Shown in pieces: positions 8,740-17,063 of a stretch of 48,909 nucleotides of DNA (position 1 is its first letter; each line of letters begins with the position of its first letter). Source of the DNA: Flavobacterium sp. HTF (lineage in GTDB: Bacteria > Bacteroidota > Bacteroidia > Flavobacteriales > Flavobacteriaceae). The translations under genes were made by a program, and so were the position numbers. Under the pieces are notes generated by a model. That model was not told the origin of the DNA. It made no database searches and saw only the letters and a list, made by a program, of their open reading frames with translations. Location of the stretch: NCBI RefSeq assembly GCF_003105115.1, contig NZ_QETH01000032.1, forward strand, positions 1-48,909, in the 5' to 3' direction.

Positions 8740-8770
8740 AAAGCCTTGAATATTCAGGGCTTTTTTATTT
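8740..8770 (+). terminator. Intrinsic terminator after yebC
   Basis: The stem AAAGCCTTGAA/TTCAGGGCTTT includes one T-G pair and is followed by a T run. Confidence 0.8.
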
Positions 8771-8797
8771 TTATAACCGGAAAATCATATTAACTAC

Positions 8798-8805
8798 TAT
8801 ATTTG
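8798..8805 (+). promoter_or_regulatory. -7 box for the small lipoprotein gene
   Basis: TATATTTG matches TANNTTTG and lies 17 bases ahead of the ATG at 8823. Confidence 0.5.
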
Positions 8806-8822
8806 CAAAAAAAGATAAAAAA

Positions 8823-9026
8823 ATGAATGCATCAAAATACACAAAAGTTGCTGTAATTGTACTAGTAGTTTTATTTCTCGTATTGAGCGTAATAAGTTGT
8901 ACTACCCATACACATTCTCATACAAGAGCAACAACAACCAAAAAAGTTCCGCCAGGACAGGCAAAAAAGATGTCAGGAGACAAAAACGCAAAAGCTTACG
9001 CTCCGGGGCAGCAGAAAAGAAAGTAA
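8823..9026 (+). CDS. Small lipoprotein with PPGQAKK...YAPGQ motif
   Basis: Protein of 67 aa. A hydrophobic signal is followed by the lipobox-like VISC, with the cysteine at residue 26, then a His/Thr-rich linker (THTHSHTRATTT). The conserved tail PPGQAKKMSGDKNAKAYAPGQ is a motif I associate with tiny Bacteroidota proteins often labelled 'quinol oxidase subunit 4'; the sequence has no resemblance to a respiratory subunit that I can defend, so that label should not be trusted. The tail is strongly basic and may bind an anionic surface. It has its own -7 box, and a bidirectional terminator closes the gene. Confidence 0.75.
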   Translation: MNASKYTKVAVIVLVVLFLVLSVISCTTHTHSHTRATTTKKVPPGQAKKMSGDKNAKAYAPGQQKRK

Positions 9027-9030
9027 AAAA

Positions 9031-9066
9031 GAAAGTCTTCTGGGAATCAGAAGACTTTCTTTTTTT
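9031..9066. terminator. Bidirectional terminator between convergent genes
   Basis: An 11-bp stem, GAAAGTCTTCT with AGAAGACTTTC, is flanked by A and T runs. It serves the small lipoprotein gene (+) and the LamG gene (-). Confidence 0.85.
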
Positions 9067-9085
9067 ATTTAAGTTAGTAATTAAA

Positions 9086-10000
9086 TTACTTTTTTACAGG
9101 CGCTTTGTTTGTCACTTTTACCAAATAAGTTCCTTCGGGTAAATCTGCAATATTAGAAGCATTAATTCCAATTACTTTATTTCCCTGCGAAAAGACCTCA
9201 ACCGTTTTTGATACCGTATAGGCATTATCTGCAGATTCTGTCGCAGCAGGTGCTGGACTTTTAGATTTTACAGCAGTACCGGCACCAGATCCCGATACAG
9301 CCTTTTTTATTGGCGCTGCAGTTTCGGCTACCTGAGATACAGCAGGTTTTGAACTGGTATAAGACTCCATAACCTGTTCGTCAGTCATAGCTACATTGTA
9401 AATTTTCAGGTCATCAATATCTGCATTTATGCCAATTGTAGTGTTCAATTCACCCAGTCTGAAAATATAACCTTTTGTAACACGTGAAATTCCATCTGCT
9501 GATTTTAATAATTCACCATTACGATAAACTTTTGAAACTTTGCCATCATAGGTAATGCTATATTGATACCATACCTCTTTAGCCAAAGGGGCCGAAGTGA
9601 CAATATCATTGGCAGCTCCCCATCCGGTAAAATTAACTTCTGAGTTTCCGCCAGCCGCAGCTTGTTGTAACAAACCAAAATATTGACCATTTACAGGGCC
9701 GCCATAACCTAAAATATAATTTGGTGCAGTAATGGTATTAAATTTTACCCAAATAGAGACAGATCTCGGTTTATTATCTTGCGGAAGATCTCCAACTACA
9801 GCCTGCAAAGCTTTATTGACTAATCTTTGGGCTCCTTTTGCAACTCCCATTCTGTCATTAACAAAATTTGCTGTTCCCAAGAAGGAAACTGTATTATCCT
9901 TGCTGTTTAGATTTCCATTAAAATTAAATTCCTGAACAGGATTTTGGGCATTACTATTTAAAAAACTTACAAACATTATAGTGAGTAGTATTTTTTTCAT
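9086..10000 (-). CDS. Secreted LamG/concanavalin-like protein, possible T9SS cargo
   Basis: Protein of 304 aa. The signal peptide (MKKILLTIMFVSFLNSNAQ) ends near residue 19. A LamG/concanavalin-like beta-sandwich spans about 25-215: VQEFNFNGNLNSKDNTVSF, RSVSIWVKFNTI, WYQYSITYDGKVSKVYRNGE, and INADIDDLKIYNVAMTDEQV, the classic end of a LamG domain. An Ala/Pro/Lys-rich linker follows. The last 40 residues (VEVFSQGNKVIGINASNIADL, then EGTYLVKVTNKAPVKK) look like a shortened type A sorting domain of the type IX secretion system, which would place the protein outside the cell. No catalytic residues are seen; glycan or surface binding is likely but unproven. About 350 bases upstream hold no gene. 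Confidence 0.75.
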   Translation of the reverse strand: MKKILLTIMFVSFLNSNAQNPVQEFNFNGNLNSKDNTVSFLGTANFVNDRMGVAKGAQRLVNKALQAVVGDLPQDNKPRSVSIWVKFNTITAPNYILGYGGPVNGQYFGLLQQAAAGGNSEVNFTGWGAANDIVTSAPLAKEVWYQYSITYDGKVSKVYRNGELLKSADGISRVTKGYIFRLGELNTTIGINADIDDLKIYNVAMTDEQVMESYTSSKPAVSQVAETAAPIKKAVSGSGAGTAVKSKSPAPAATESADNAYTVSKTVEVFSQGNKVIGINASNIADLPEGTYLVKVTNKAPVKK

Positions 10001-10301
10001 TACGGTAGATTTTTGGACATTAAAACATGCGTCATTTTAACACATCTAATCTATACTATTATACACTTTATCTAAAATTTTACCGATGATTGACACAAAT
10101 AATCGTTGAAAAAATTAAAAAAGACGATTTTACTTACTTTATTTAAAACATAAAGCTTAGCAATATTCTTAAAATAATGATTTTGCTGCAAAAAAAAATC
10201 AGCTTCATCTCATACTGATACATTATTATTATAATTTTAAGAAAATCTCTTTTGACAAGTTATGCTTTTAAAGTTATCTTCTACTTCTGAATAATAGCAA
10301 T
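10001..10301. other. AT-rich non-coding gap
   Basis: Between the divergent side of the LamG gene and the terminator of the CBS-like gene I see no plausible gene, RNA motif or strong promoter. It probably carries the LamG promoter and leader. Confidence 0.5.
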
Positions 10302-10335
10302 AAAAAAAGTTCCTGATATCGCTATCAGGAACTTT
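10302..10335 (-). terminator. Intrinsic terminator after the CBS-like gene
   Basis: A 13-bp perfect stem, AAAGTTCCTGATA/TATCAGGAACTTT, has a TCGC loop. The T run lies on the minus-strand 3' side. Confidence 0.88.
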
Positions 10336-10356
10336 ATATTTTAAAAAGTATTTTTA

Positions 10357-11397
10357 CTACTTTACAAATTCAATTTTTTGAACTTCTTCTTCATTGATAC
10401 TATCAAAGAATCCTTGTTCGTTCATCCAGTCATCACTAAATACCTTACTCATGTATCTTGAACCGTGATCCGGGAAAATGGCAATAATATTACTTTCTTT
10501 TGTAAACTCACCTTCTTCTGCGTATTGCTTGATTGCCTGCATTACTGCACCTGATGTATATCCGACAAATAATCCTTCTTTACGGGTGATCTCTCTTGCT
10601 GAGTGAGCACTTTCCTCGTCGGTTACTTTCATGAATTTATCAATAATATCAAAATCTGTTGCAGACGGGATAAGATTTTTTCCTAAACCTTCAATACGGT
10701 ACGGATAAATTTCTTTATTATCGAACTCTCTTGTTTCGTGGTATTTTTTCAATACTGATCCAAAAGCATCAACACCTAGAATTCTAATATTTGGATTTTG
10801 TTCTTTTAAGAATTTTGCTGTCCCCGAGATAGTTCCTCCTGTACCGCTGCATGCAATTAAATGCGTGATTTTTCCTTTTGTCTGTTCCCAGATTTCCGGA
10901 CCTGTAGTGTTGTAGTGGGCATCAATATTCAGCTGATTAAAATATTGATTGATGTAAACTGATCCTTTGGTTTCTTCGTGTAATCGTTTAGCGACATTAT
11001 AGTAAGATCTTTCATCATCGGCAGAAACGTGAGCGGGGCAAACATATACTTTGGCTCCTAAACTTCTCAACATGTCAATTTTATCTTTCGATGATTTTGA
11101 GCTTACTGCCAAAATACAGTTGTAACCTTTTATAATGCTTACCATTGCCAGACTAAATCCTGTATTTCCCGATGTAGTTTCTATAATGGTATCTCCTGGA
11201 GAAAGAATTCCTTTTTTCTCGGCTTCTTCAATAATATATAACGCTATTCTATCTTTTGAGGAATGTCCCGGATTAAAAGCTTCTACCTTTGCGTAGAAAT
11301 TTCCTTCTAACTCTTCGGTGATTTTATTTAGTTTAATAAGCGGGGTATTACCTATTAATTCTAAAACATTATTATAAGCGTTTATTTCTTCTTTCAT
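10357..11397 (-). CDS. PLP-dependent cysteine synthase / cystathionine beta-synthase-like enzyme
   Basis: Protein of 346 aa, fold type II PLP enzyme. The PLP lysine is Lys48 in [17 protein letters not shown] binds substrate, and [11 protein letters not shown] holds the PLP phosphate. The C-terminal signature [17 protein letters not shown] resembles cystathionine beta-synthase more than CysK, but the regulatory CBS domains and heme region are absent. It likely joins serine or O-acetylserine with a thiol (homocysteine or sulfide). The start used is the ATG at 11397, giving the usual family N-terminus; an in-frame ATG at 11421 is possible. The -7 box at 11445-11452 fits either. It lies 70 bases after the oligopeptidase gene on the same strand. 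Confidence 0.88.
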   Translation of the reverse strand: MKEEINAYNNVLELIGNTPLIKLNKITEELEGNFYAKVEAFNPGHSSKDRIALYIIEEAEKKGILSPGDTIIETTSGNTGFSLAMVSIIKGYNCILAVSSKSSKDKIDMLRSLGAKVYVCPAHVSADDERSYYNVAKRLHEETKGSVYINQYFNQLNIDAHYNTTGPEIWEQTKGKITHLIACSGTGGTISGTAKFLKEQNPNIRILGVDAFGSVLKKYHETREFDNKEIYPYRIEGLGKNLIPSATDFDIIDKFMKVTDEESAHSAREITRKEGLFVGYTSGAVMQAIKQYAEEGEFTKESNIIAIFPDHGSRYMSKVFSDDWMNEQGFFDSINEEEVQKIEFVK

Positions 11398-11444
11398 AAA
11401 AAAATAGTTAATCAAAGGCATTTTTAAATAACCCTGATAGGTTG

Positions 11445-11452
11445 CAAATTTA
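11445..11452 (-). promoter_or_regulatory. -7 box for the CBS-like gene
   Basis: The minus strand reads TAAATTTG, an exact TANNTTTG match between the oligopeptidase stop and the CBS-like start. Confidence 0.5.
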
Positions 11453-11467
11453 ACAAAAAATTTCTAA

Positions 11468-13528
11468 TTAGCTTTTAATTTTCTCTAAATCTAATAAAAA
11501 ACTAAATTCTTTTGCTAAGTCTTTTAGGGCTTCAAATCGTCCTGAAGCTCCGCCGTGTCCGGCATCCATGTTGGTATCAAGAAACAAAAATTTATCATTT
11601 GTTTTCATGTCCCTCAACTTTGCCACCCATTTGGCCGGCTCCCAATACTGCACTTGTGAATCGTGCAATCCTGTGGAAACGTACATATTAGGGTATTCTT
11701 GTGACTTAATGTTATCATACGGCGAATAGGATAACATGTAATCGTAATATTTTTTATTGTTTGGGTTTCCCCATTCATCATATTCACCCGTTGTTAACGG
11801 AATACTGTCATCAAGCATTGTTGTGATAACGTCGACAAAAGGAACCTGAGCAATAACTCCGTTATATAATTCAGGGGCCTCATTTATGATCACTCCCATT
11901 AATAATCCTCCTGCCGATCCTCCTTCTGCATATAAATGTTCAGAAGAAGTAAATTTTTCGTTAATTACAAATTTAGAGCAATCGATGAAATCTGTAAAGG
12001 TATTTTTCTTTTTTAACAGTTTTCCATCTTCATACCATTGTCTTCCTAAGTCCTCACCTCCTCTAATATGGGCAATTGCGTATATAAATCCTCTATCCAG
12101 CAAAGAAAGCCTTGTTGACGAAAAATAGGTATCCATTGTGATTCCGTACGAACCATAAGCGTAAAGCAATAGTGGATTTTTACCATTTTTCTTAAGTCCT
12201 TTTCTGTAAACCATAGAAATCGGAACCTTTACTCCGTCTCTTGCAGTTGCCCAGACACGTTCTTCTATATAGTTTTCTTTGTCAAATTTCCCTCCTAAAA
12301 CCTCTTGTTCTTTTAAGATATCTTTGGTTTTAGTTTTCATATTAAAATCAATTACAGACGACGGAGTCGCAAGTGACTGATAGCTGTATCGCAAAATATC
12401 GGTATCAAAATCTATATTGGTTGTTGTGTAGGCGTTATAAGTTTCGCTTCCGAAAGGCAAATAATAATCTGCTTCGTCATTCCATGGCATAATACGGATA
12501 TGATTTAATCCGTTTGAACGCTCTTCAACAACTAAATAGTTTTTAAAAATCTCAATATCTTCTAATAAAACATCTTCACGATGCGGAATAAGATCTACCC
12601 AATGCTTTTTTTCTGTCCTGTTTTCAGGTGTTTTCATCAGTTTGAAGTTGGTCGCCTTATCTTTATTTGTTAAAATATAAAATGAATCTTCAAAATGCGA
12701 AATACTGTATTCCAGTCCACGTACACGATTTTGGAAAACTTCAAATTCCCCATCCGGATTATCTGAGTTCAGAATCCTGTATTCTGTGGTTAAAGTGCTG
12801 CCTGATCCAATTACAATGTACTTTCTTGATTTTTCTTTGCTTACAGAAACACTAAAAGTATCATCCGTTTCATTAAAAACCAGTACATCATTTTTAGAAT
12901 CAGTGTTTAGTTTATGTCTGAAAACCTTATCTGCTCTCAGTGTAACCTCATCTTGGCGTGTATAAAAAATAGTATTGTTATCATTAGCCCAAACAGATCC
13001 GCCTGTGGCATTTTCGATTTTATCGGCCAGAATCTCACCTGTTTCTAAATTTTTGATTTGAATGGTATAAATTCTCCTTCCGACAATATCAACACCGAAA
13101 CTTGCAAACTTGTTATCCGGGCTTACACTTAAGCCTCCAAGTTTAAAATAAGCATGACCTTTTGCCAATTCATTACAATTGAACAGAATCTCTTCTTCTG
13201 CCGAAAGGCTTCCCTTTTTTCTGGAGAAAATTGGATAGTCCTGTCCGGTTTCAAATCGTGTAATATAATAATAACCATTATAGAAGTAAGGAACAGAAGA
13301 ATCGTCTTCTTTGATTCTTCCTTTCATTTCTTCATACAAAGCATTCTGAAACTCTTTTGTATGTTCAGTCATGCTTTGGTAATATGAATTTTCCTGATTC
13401 AGATAATCAATGACTTCCGGATTTTCACGATCATTTAGCCAAAAATAATTATCAATTCGGGTTTCTTTATGTTTTTTTAATGTTTTTGGAATTATTTTGG
13501 CCTTTGGAGCCTTTATATTGTCTGGCAT
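11468..13528 (-). CDS. ptrB: S9 family peptidase, oligopeptidase B
   Basis: Protein of 686 aa, the usual length of oligopeptidase B. An N-terminal beta-propeller (about 70-400) gates a C-terminal alpha/beta hydrolase. The catalytic serine is in EGGSAGGLLMGV, the aspartate in STGLHDSQVQYWEPAKW and the histidine in DAGHGGASGR. The family cuts short peptides after Arg or Lys and cannot act on folded proteins. There is no signal peptide, so it is cytosolic or exported by an unseen route. A -7 box at 13559-13566 drives it. It is divergent from ybaB and upstream of the CBS-like gene, which has its own promoter. Confidence 0.93.
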   Translation of the reverse strand: MPDNIKAPKAKIIPKTLKKHKETRIDNYFWLNDRENPEVIDYLNQENSYYQSMTEHTKEFQNALYEEMKGRIKEDDSSVPYFYNGYYYITRFETGQDYPIFSRKKGSLSAEEEILFNCNELAKGHAYFKLGGLSVSPDNKFASFGVDIVGRRIYTIQIKNLETGEILADKIENATGGSVWANDNNTIFYTRQDEVTLRADKVFRHKLNTDSKNDVLVFNETDDTFSVSVSKEKSRKYIVIGSGSTLTTEYRILNSDNPDGEFEVFQNRVRGLEYSISHFEDSFYILTNKDKATNFKLMKTPENRTEKKHWVDLIPHREDVLLEDIEIFKNYLVVEERSNGLNHIRIMPWNDEADYYLPFGSETYNAYTTTNIDFDTDILRYSYQSLATPSSVIDFNMKTKTKDILKEQEVLGGKFDKENYIEERVWATARDGVKVPISMVYRKGLKKNGKNPLLLYAYGSYGITMDTYFSSTRLSLLDRGFIYAIAHIRGGEDLGRQWYEDGKLLKKKNTFTDFIDCSKFVINEKFTSSEHLYAEGGSAGGLLMGVIINEAPELYNGVIAQVPFVDVITTMLDDSIPLTTGEYDEWGNPNNKKYYDYMLSYSPYDNIKSQEYPNMYVSTGLHDSQVQYWEPAKWVAKLRDMKTNDKFLFLDTNMDAGHGGASGRFEALKDLAKEFSFLLDLEKIKS

Positions 13529-13558
13529 GGATTAAGCATTAATTTTATATATGAAGGG

Positions 13559-13566
13559 CAAAAGTA
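13559..13566 (-). promoter_or_regulatory. -7 box for the oligopeptidase gene
   Basis: The minus strand reads TACTTTTG, an exact TANNTTTG match 30 bases ahead of the start. Confidence 0.5.
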
Positions 13567-13612
13567 CTATAAACACAATAGAACAGAATTAATATTTTCT
13601 TAAAATATTGCA

Positions 13613-13642
13613 TTGATTTAATACAGCAATATACTAATTTTG
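13613..13642 (+). promoter_or_regulatory. Promoter of the ybaB-type gene
   Basis: TTG at 13613-13615, a 19-base spacer and TAATTTTG at 13635-13642 match the Bacteroidota -33/-7 pattern. The ATG is at 13670. Confidence 0.6.
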
Positions 13643-13669
13643 TATGAAATAATTTAAAAATCAACAAAA

Positions 13670-13990
13670 ATGGATTTAATGGGAATGATGGGTAAACTTA
13701 AAGAGACCCAACAAAAAATTGAAGATACAAAAAAGCGTCTTGATACTGTTTTAATTGACGAGCAAAGTGCTGATGGATTATTGAAAATAACATTGACTGC
13801 TAATAGAAAAGTACAATCAATCTCTATTGATGATTCTCTACTTGAAGATAAAGAACAATTGGAAGATTATTTAATTGTAACGCTTAATAAAGCTATTGAA
13901 AAAGCTACAAACGTAAACGAAAGAGAACTTGACGCCGTTGCCAAAATGGATATGCCAATGATTCCGGGAATGGATAATTTGTTTAAATAA
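13670..13990 (+). CDS. YbaB/EbfC family nucleoid-associated protein
   Basis: Protein of 106 aa, a small DNA-binding dimer of the YbaB/EbfC family. Visible are the Met/Gly-rich start ([10 protein letters not shown]), the long first helix ([17 protein letters not shown]), the strand pair ([20 protein letters not shown]) and the C-terminal helix ending in MIPGMDNLF. In many bacteria ybaB lies between dnaX and recR; here it stands alone with its own promoter, which is not unusual in this phylum. It probably bends DNA and affects transcription broadly. The following 3' region has an octamer repeat and a strong terminator. Confidence 0.93.
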   Translation: MDLMGMMGKLKETQQKIEDTKKRLDTVLIDEQSADGLLKITLTANRKVQSISIDDSLLEDKEQLEDYLIVTLNKAIEKATNVNERELDAVAKMDMPMIPGMDNLFK

Positions 13991-14012
13991 GGGGCTAAGG
14001 CTTTAAGGAAAT

Positions 14013-14072
14013 GAGGCTCTGAGGTTCTGAGGCTCTGAGGTTCTAAGGTTCTGAGGTTCTGAGGTTCTGAGG
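14013..14072 (+). repeat. Octamer array GAGGTTCT, seven copies
   Basis: Seven consecutive 8-base units (GAGGTTCT, GAGGCTCT, AAGGTTCT) plus a final GAGG lie between the ybaB-type stop and the terminator. Confidence 0.9.
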
Positions 14073-14083
14073 AAATGAATAAA

Positions 14084-14120
14084 AAAAAAAAGACGCACTT
14101 AATTGTGCGTCTTTTTTTTT
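14084..14120. terminator. Bidirectional terminator between ybaB and threonine aldolase genes
   Basis: The stem AGACGCAC/GTGCGTCT is extended by A and T runs on both sides, so it can act in both directions. Confidence 0.88.
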
Positions 14121-14158
14121 ATTCAAAGCAAAGAAAAAAACCTTTGTCACTTTGTATC

Positions 14159-14210
14159 TCAGAACCTTAGAACCTTTGTCCCTCTGAACCTTAGAGCCTC
14201 AGAACCTTTT
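14159..14210. repeat. Complementary octamer tract AGAACCTT
   Basis: Octamers AGAACCTT/AGAGCCTC are the reverse complement of the array at 14013-14072. They lie on the other side of the terminator, so the junction is one large dyad. Confidence 0.85.
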
Positions 14211-14213
14211 TTT

Positions 14214-15233
14214 TTAAATCTTCGAAAGCATTTCAAGCACATAACTATGCATTACCTCTCTATAATCCAAGTGTGTTACAATTCGGAGCTTATTATGTCC
14301 CATTGAACTTATTGAAATGTTTTTTTGTTTTAGTTTTTCTATTAAAAGCTGATCGCTGTATCCTTCTGCCAGCGAAAAAATCAAAATATTGGTTTCTACA
14401 GGTTCTACAGCAGCTACCCAGGTTTTTTTACTTAAAACATTTGCAATTTCTTTTGCTCTTCTGTGATCTTCTGCCAGTCTTTCGATATTATGGGCTAATG
14501 CGTATAATCCTGCTGCGGCCAAATAGCCTACCTGACGCATTCCTCCTCCAAGTATTTTTCTGATTCTCAACGCTCTATGAATATCTGCTTTGGTTCCAAG
14601 TAACACGGAACCAATTGGAGCTCCCAATCCTTTGGACAAACAAACTGATATGGTATCGAAAATAGCTCCAAATTCCTTTGGATTTTGCCTTTTTGCAACC
14701 AATGCATTCCATATTCTGGCGCCATCCAAATGAAATTTCAAATTGTTAGCGTCACAGACTTTTTTTATTTCTCTTAAATCCTCTAGTTCATAACAGGCAC
14801 CGCCGCCTTTGTTGGTTGTATTTTCTACACAAACCAGACTCGTTAAGGGACTATGGTAAAATTCAGGATCATTGATTGCTGCTGCAACCTGAGCAGCGTT
14901 TATCATTCCGCGGTGACCGTCTAACAAACAGCATGAAACTCCGCTGTTAAAAGAAACTCCGCCCCCTTCATAATGATAAACATGTGCATATTTGTCGGCA
15001 ATTAGCTGTTCACCTGGTTGTGTATGTAATTTAATTGCTGTTTGGTTTGCCATAGTTCCGGAAGGAAAAAAAAGTCCGGCTTCCATTCCAAAAAATTCAG
15101 CTACTCTTGTTTCAAGCTCAATAACCGTAGGATCTTGTTTATATACGTCGTCACCTACCTGGGCATTAAACATATACTGTAACATTTCGTGTGTAGGTTT
15201 GGTAATGGTATCGCTAATTAAATTTATTTCCAT
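14214..15233 (-). CDS. Low-specificity threonine aldolase (GntG-like PLP aldolase)
   Basis: Protein of 339 aa, fold type I PLP enzyme that cleaves threonine or allo-threonine to glycine and acetaldehyde. Typical motifs are LISDTITKPTHEML, VGDDVYKQDPTVIELE, FFPSGTMANQTAIKLH, the PLP aspartate in LKFHLDGARIWNA and the Schiff-base lysine in SVCLSKGLGAPIGSVLLG. A -7 box at 15265-15272 is present. It is convergent with ybaB across the repeat/terminator junction and divergent from prfB. It may supply glycine, which fits loosely with gcvT elsewhere in the window, though the two genes are not linked. Confidence 0.92.
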   Translation of the reverse strand: MEINLISDTITKPTHEMLQYMFNAQVGDDVYKQDPTVIELETRVAEFFGMEAGLFFPSGTMANQTAIKLHTQPGEQLIADKYAHVYHYEGGGVSFNSGVSCCLLDGHRGMINAAQVAAAINDPEFYHSPLTSLVCVENTTNKGGGACYELEDLREIKKVCDANNLKFHLDGARIWNALVAKRQNPKEFGAIFDTISVCLSKGLGAPIGSVLLGTKADIHRALRIRKILGGGMRQVGYLAAAGLYALAHNIERLAEDHRRAKEIANVLSKKTWVAAVEPVETNILIFSLAEGYSDQLLIEKLKQKNISISSMGHNKLRIVTHLDYREVMHSYVLEMLSKI

Positions 15234-15264
15234 ATTATAAAAACTATGTCTTATTTTTGTACAA

Positions 15265-15272
15265 CAAAATTA
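15265..15272 (-). promoter_or_regulatory. -7 box for the threonine aldolase gene
   Basis: The minus strand reads TAATTTTG, an exact TANNTTTG match 31 bases ahead of the start. Confidence 0.5.
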
Positions 15273-15383
15273 CGTATTACTGACAGTTATTCGAGACAAG
15301 TTTTAATAAACTTTAACCTTATGAATATCCGGAACCAAAATAACGTAATATTTATAAAAAACATATAAAACTACTATTAATTT

Positions 15384-16482
15384 ATGACAACTACCGAACA
15401 AATAAAAGGTATTGTGGAGCGCCTTGGTGCGTTGAGGAGGTATCTTTGACGTTGATGCCAAACTAATCGAAATTGCTAACGAGGAAGAAAAAACTTTTGC
15501 ACCTGATTTTTGGAACAATGCCAAAGAAGCAGAGATTATTGTAAAAAACCTTCGAAACAAGAAAAAATGGATTGAAGATTACAATAAAGCAATCGAACTC
15601 ACAGATGAACTCCAACTCGCTTATGATTTCTACAAAGAAGGTGAACTTTCTGCTGAAGAATTAGACGAACATTATAACACTACGCAATCGCATATTGAGA
15701 ACATAGAGTTCAAAAACATGCTTTCTGATGAAGGAGACAGCCTGAGTGCAGTTGTACAGATTACTGCGGGAGCAGGCGGAACTGAAAGCTGTGACTGGGC
15801 CGGAATGTTAATGCGTATGTACATGATGTGGGGAGAAAGCTATGGTTATAAGATCAAAGAACTTAACTTTCAGGAAGGTGATGTAGCGGGAATAAAAACC
15901 GTAACTTTAGAATTTGAAGGAGATTATTCTTTTGGATATCTAAAGGGAGAAAACGGTGTTCACCGCCTTGTCAGAATCTCTCCTTTTGACAGTAATGCCA
16001 AACGTCATACTTCTTTTGTATCTGTGTATGTTTATCCGCTTGTTGATGATAGTATCGAAATTGACATTAACCCTGCCGATATCGAAATTACTACTTCTCG
16101 TTCGAGTGGTGCGGGAGGACAAAATGTGAATAAGGTTGAAACAAAAGTACAATTGGTACATAAACCAACCGGAATCCAGATTCAGTGTTCGGAAACACGT
16201 TCGCAACAAGACAACAGACAGCGTGCCATGCAGATGTTACGTTCTCAGTTGTACGAAATCGAATTGAAAAAACAACAGGCACAACGAGCTGATATTGAAG
16301 CCGGAAAAATGAAAATTGAATGGGGTTCCCAAATACGTAATTACGTAATGCAGCCTTATAAATTAGTAAAAGATGTTCGTACCGGCTACGAAACCAGCGA
16401 TGTTGACGGCGTTATGAACGGAAATATTGATCCTTTCCTAAAAGCATTTTTAATGATGATGGGACAAAAAGAGGAAGAATAG
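15384..16482 (+). CDS. prfB: Peptide chain release factor 2, with programmed +1 frameshift
   Basis: RF2 ends translation at UGA and UAA. The gene is read as 15384-15446 joined to 15448-16482, giving 365 aa. The first 21 codons end in CTT followed by an in-frame TGA at 15447-15449; skipping T15447 restores the main frame at GAC. Just upstream, AGGAGG (15435-15440) plus TAT CTT TGA C reproduces the classic prfB frameshift site, where low RF2 lets the ribosome slip +1. The main frame carries the UGA-reading tripeptide Ser-Pro-Phe (VRISPFDSN) and the hydrolysis motif [14 protein letters not shown] gene finder that ignores frameshifts would start wrongly at the internal ATG 15718. It is divergent from the aldolase gene. 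Confidence 0.97.
15435..15450 (+). promoter_or_regulatory. prfB recoding site
   Basis: The element is an internal Shine-Dalgarno AGGAGG, then TAT, slippery CTT, stop TGA and a following C. The spacing is the same as in E. coli prfB, and a C after the stop weakens termination. It gives autoregulation by RF2 level. Confidence 0.93.
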
Positions 16483-16560
16483 TATTTTAGTTTTCAGGCA
16501 GCAAAACATAAGCCATGACTAAAAACCTGAAACCTTAAACCTGAACTAAAAAAAACAGTT

Positions 16561-17007
16561 ATGATAAAATGGGCAGATGTAATTCGTTTTACAAATAAAG
16601 GAAATCCGACTCCTGACAAAAGAGTAGAGAAATCCGAAGAAGAATGGAAACAGCTTTTAACTCCTGAAGAATTTCAGGTAACGCGTTTAAAAGGAACTGA
16701 AAGATCTTTTAGTTCTGAATTATGCAGTTTGTTTGATCCCGGTATTTACGAATGTAAATGCTGCGGTACTATACTTTTTGATGCCAGCGAGAAATTTGAA
16801 TCCGGAACAGGATGGCCTTCATTTACGCAGCCCTTAAAAGAAAATGCCGTTGGTTATCATGCCGATAAATCATACGGAATGATTCGTGTTGAAGTGGTTT
16901 GTAATACCTGCGACGCTCATTTAGGACATGTTTTTCCCGATGGGCCGGAACCAAGTGGATTACGCTATTGCATCAATGCTGTTTCACTTACCAAAATAAA
17001 AGAATAA
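16561..17007 (+). CDS. msrB: Peptide-methionine (R)-S-oxide reductase
   Basis: Protein of 148 aa that reduces methionine-R-sulfoxide in proteins. The zinc site is two cysteine pairs, in CKCCGTILFD and VCNTCDAHLGHVF, and the catalytic cysteine lies in the signature LRYCINAVSL. GTGWPSF and the AHLGHVFPDGP segment complete the active site. There is no signal peptide, so it is cytoplasmic. It follows prfB by 78 bases that contain CCTGAAACC-type repeat remnants, and is closed by a terminator at 17029. The family is part of oxidative stress repair; no dedicated regulator is visible. Confidence 0.96.
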   Translation: MIKWADVIRFTNKGNPTPDKRVEKSEEEWKQLLTPEEFQVTRLKGTERSFSSELCSLFDPGIYECKCCGTILFDASEKFESGTGWPSFTQPLKENAVGYHADKSYGMIRVEVVCNTCDAHLGHVFPDGPEPSGLRYCINAVSLTKIKE

Positions 17008-17028
17008 TACACTTTAGTAATTATTTTA

Positions 17029-17063
17029 AAGCGATTCATATTTATTTATGAATCGCTTTTTTT
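17029..17063 (+). terminator. Intrinsic terminator after msrB
   Basis: The stem AAAGCGATTCATA/TATGAATCGCTTT is followed by a T run. Confidence 0.85.

Noticed and set aside
8823..9026. Quinol oxidase subunit 4
   Set aside because: The sequence is a short lipoprotein with a basic tail and no membrane-domain similarity to oxidase subunits.
15303..15560. Minus-strand 85-codon reading frame over the prfB start
   Set aside because: It is antisense to the clearly conserved prfB N-terminus and has no promoter or family features.
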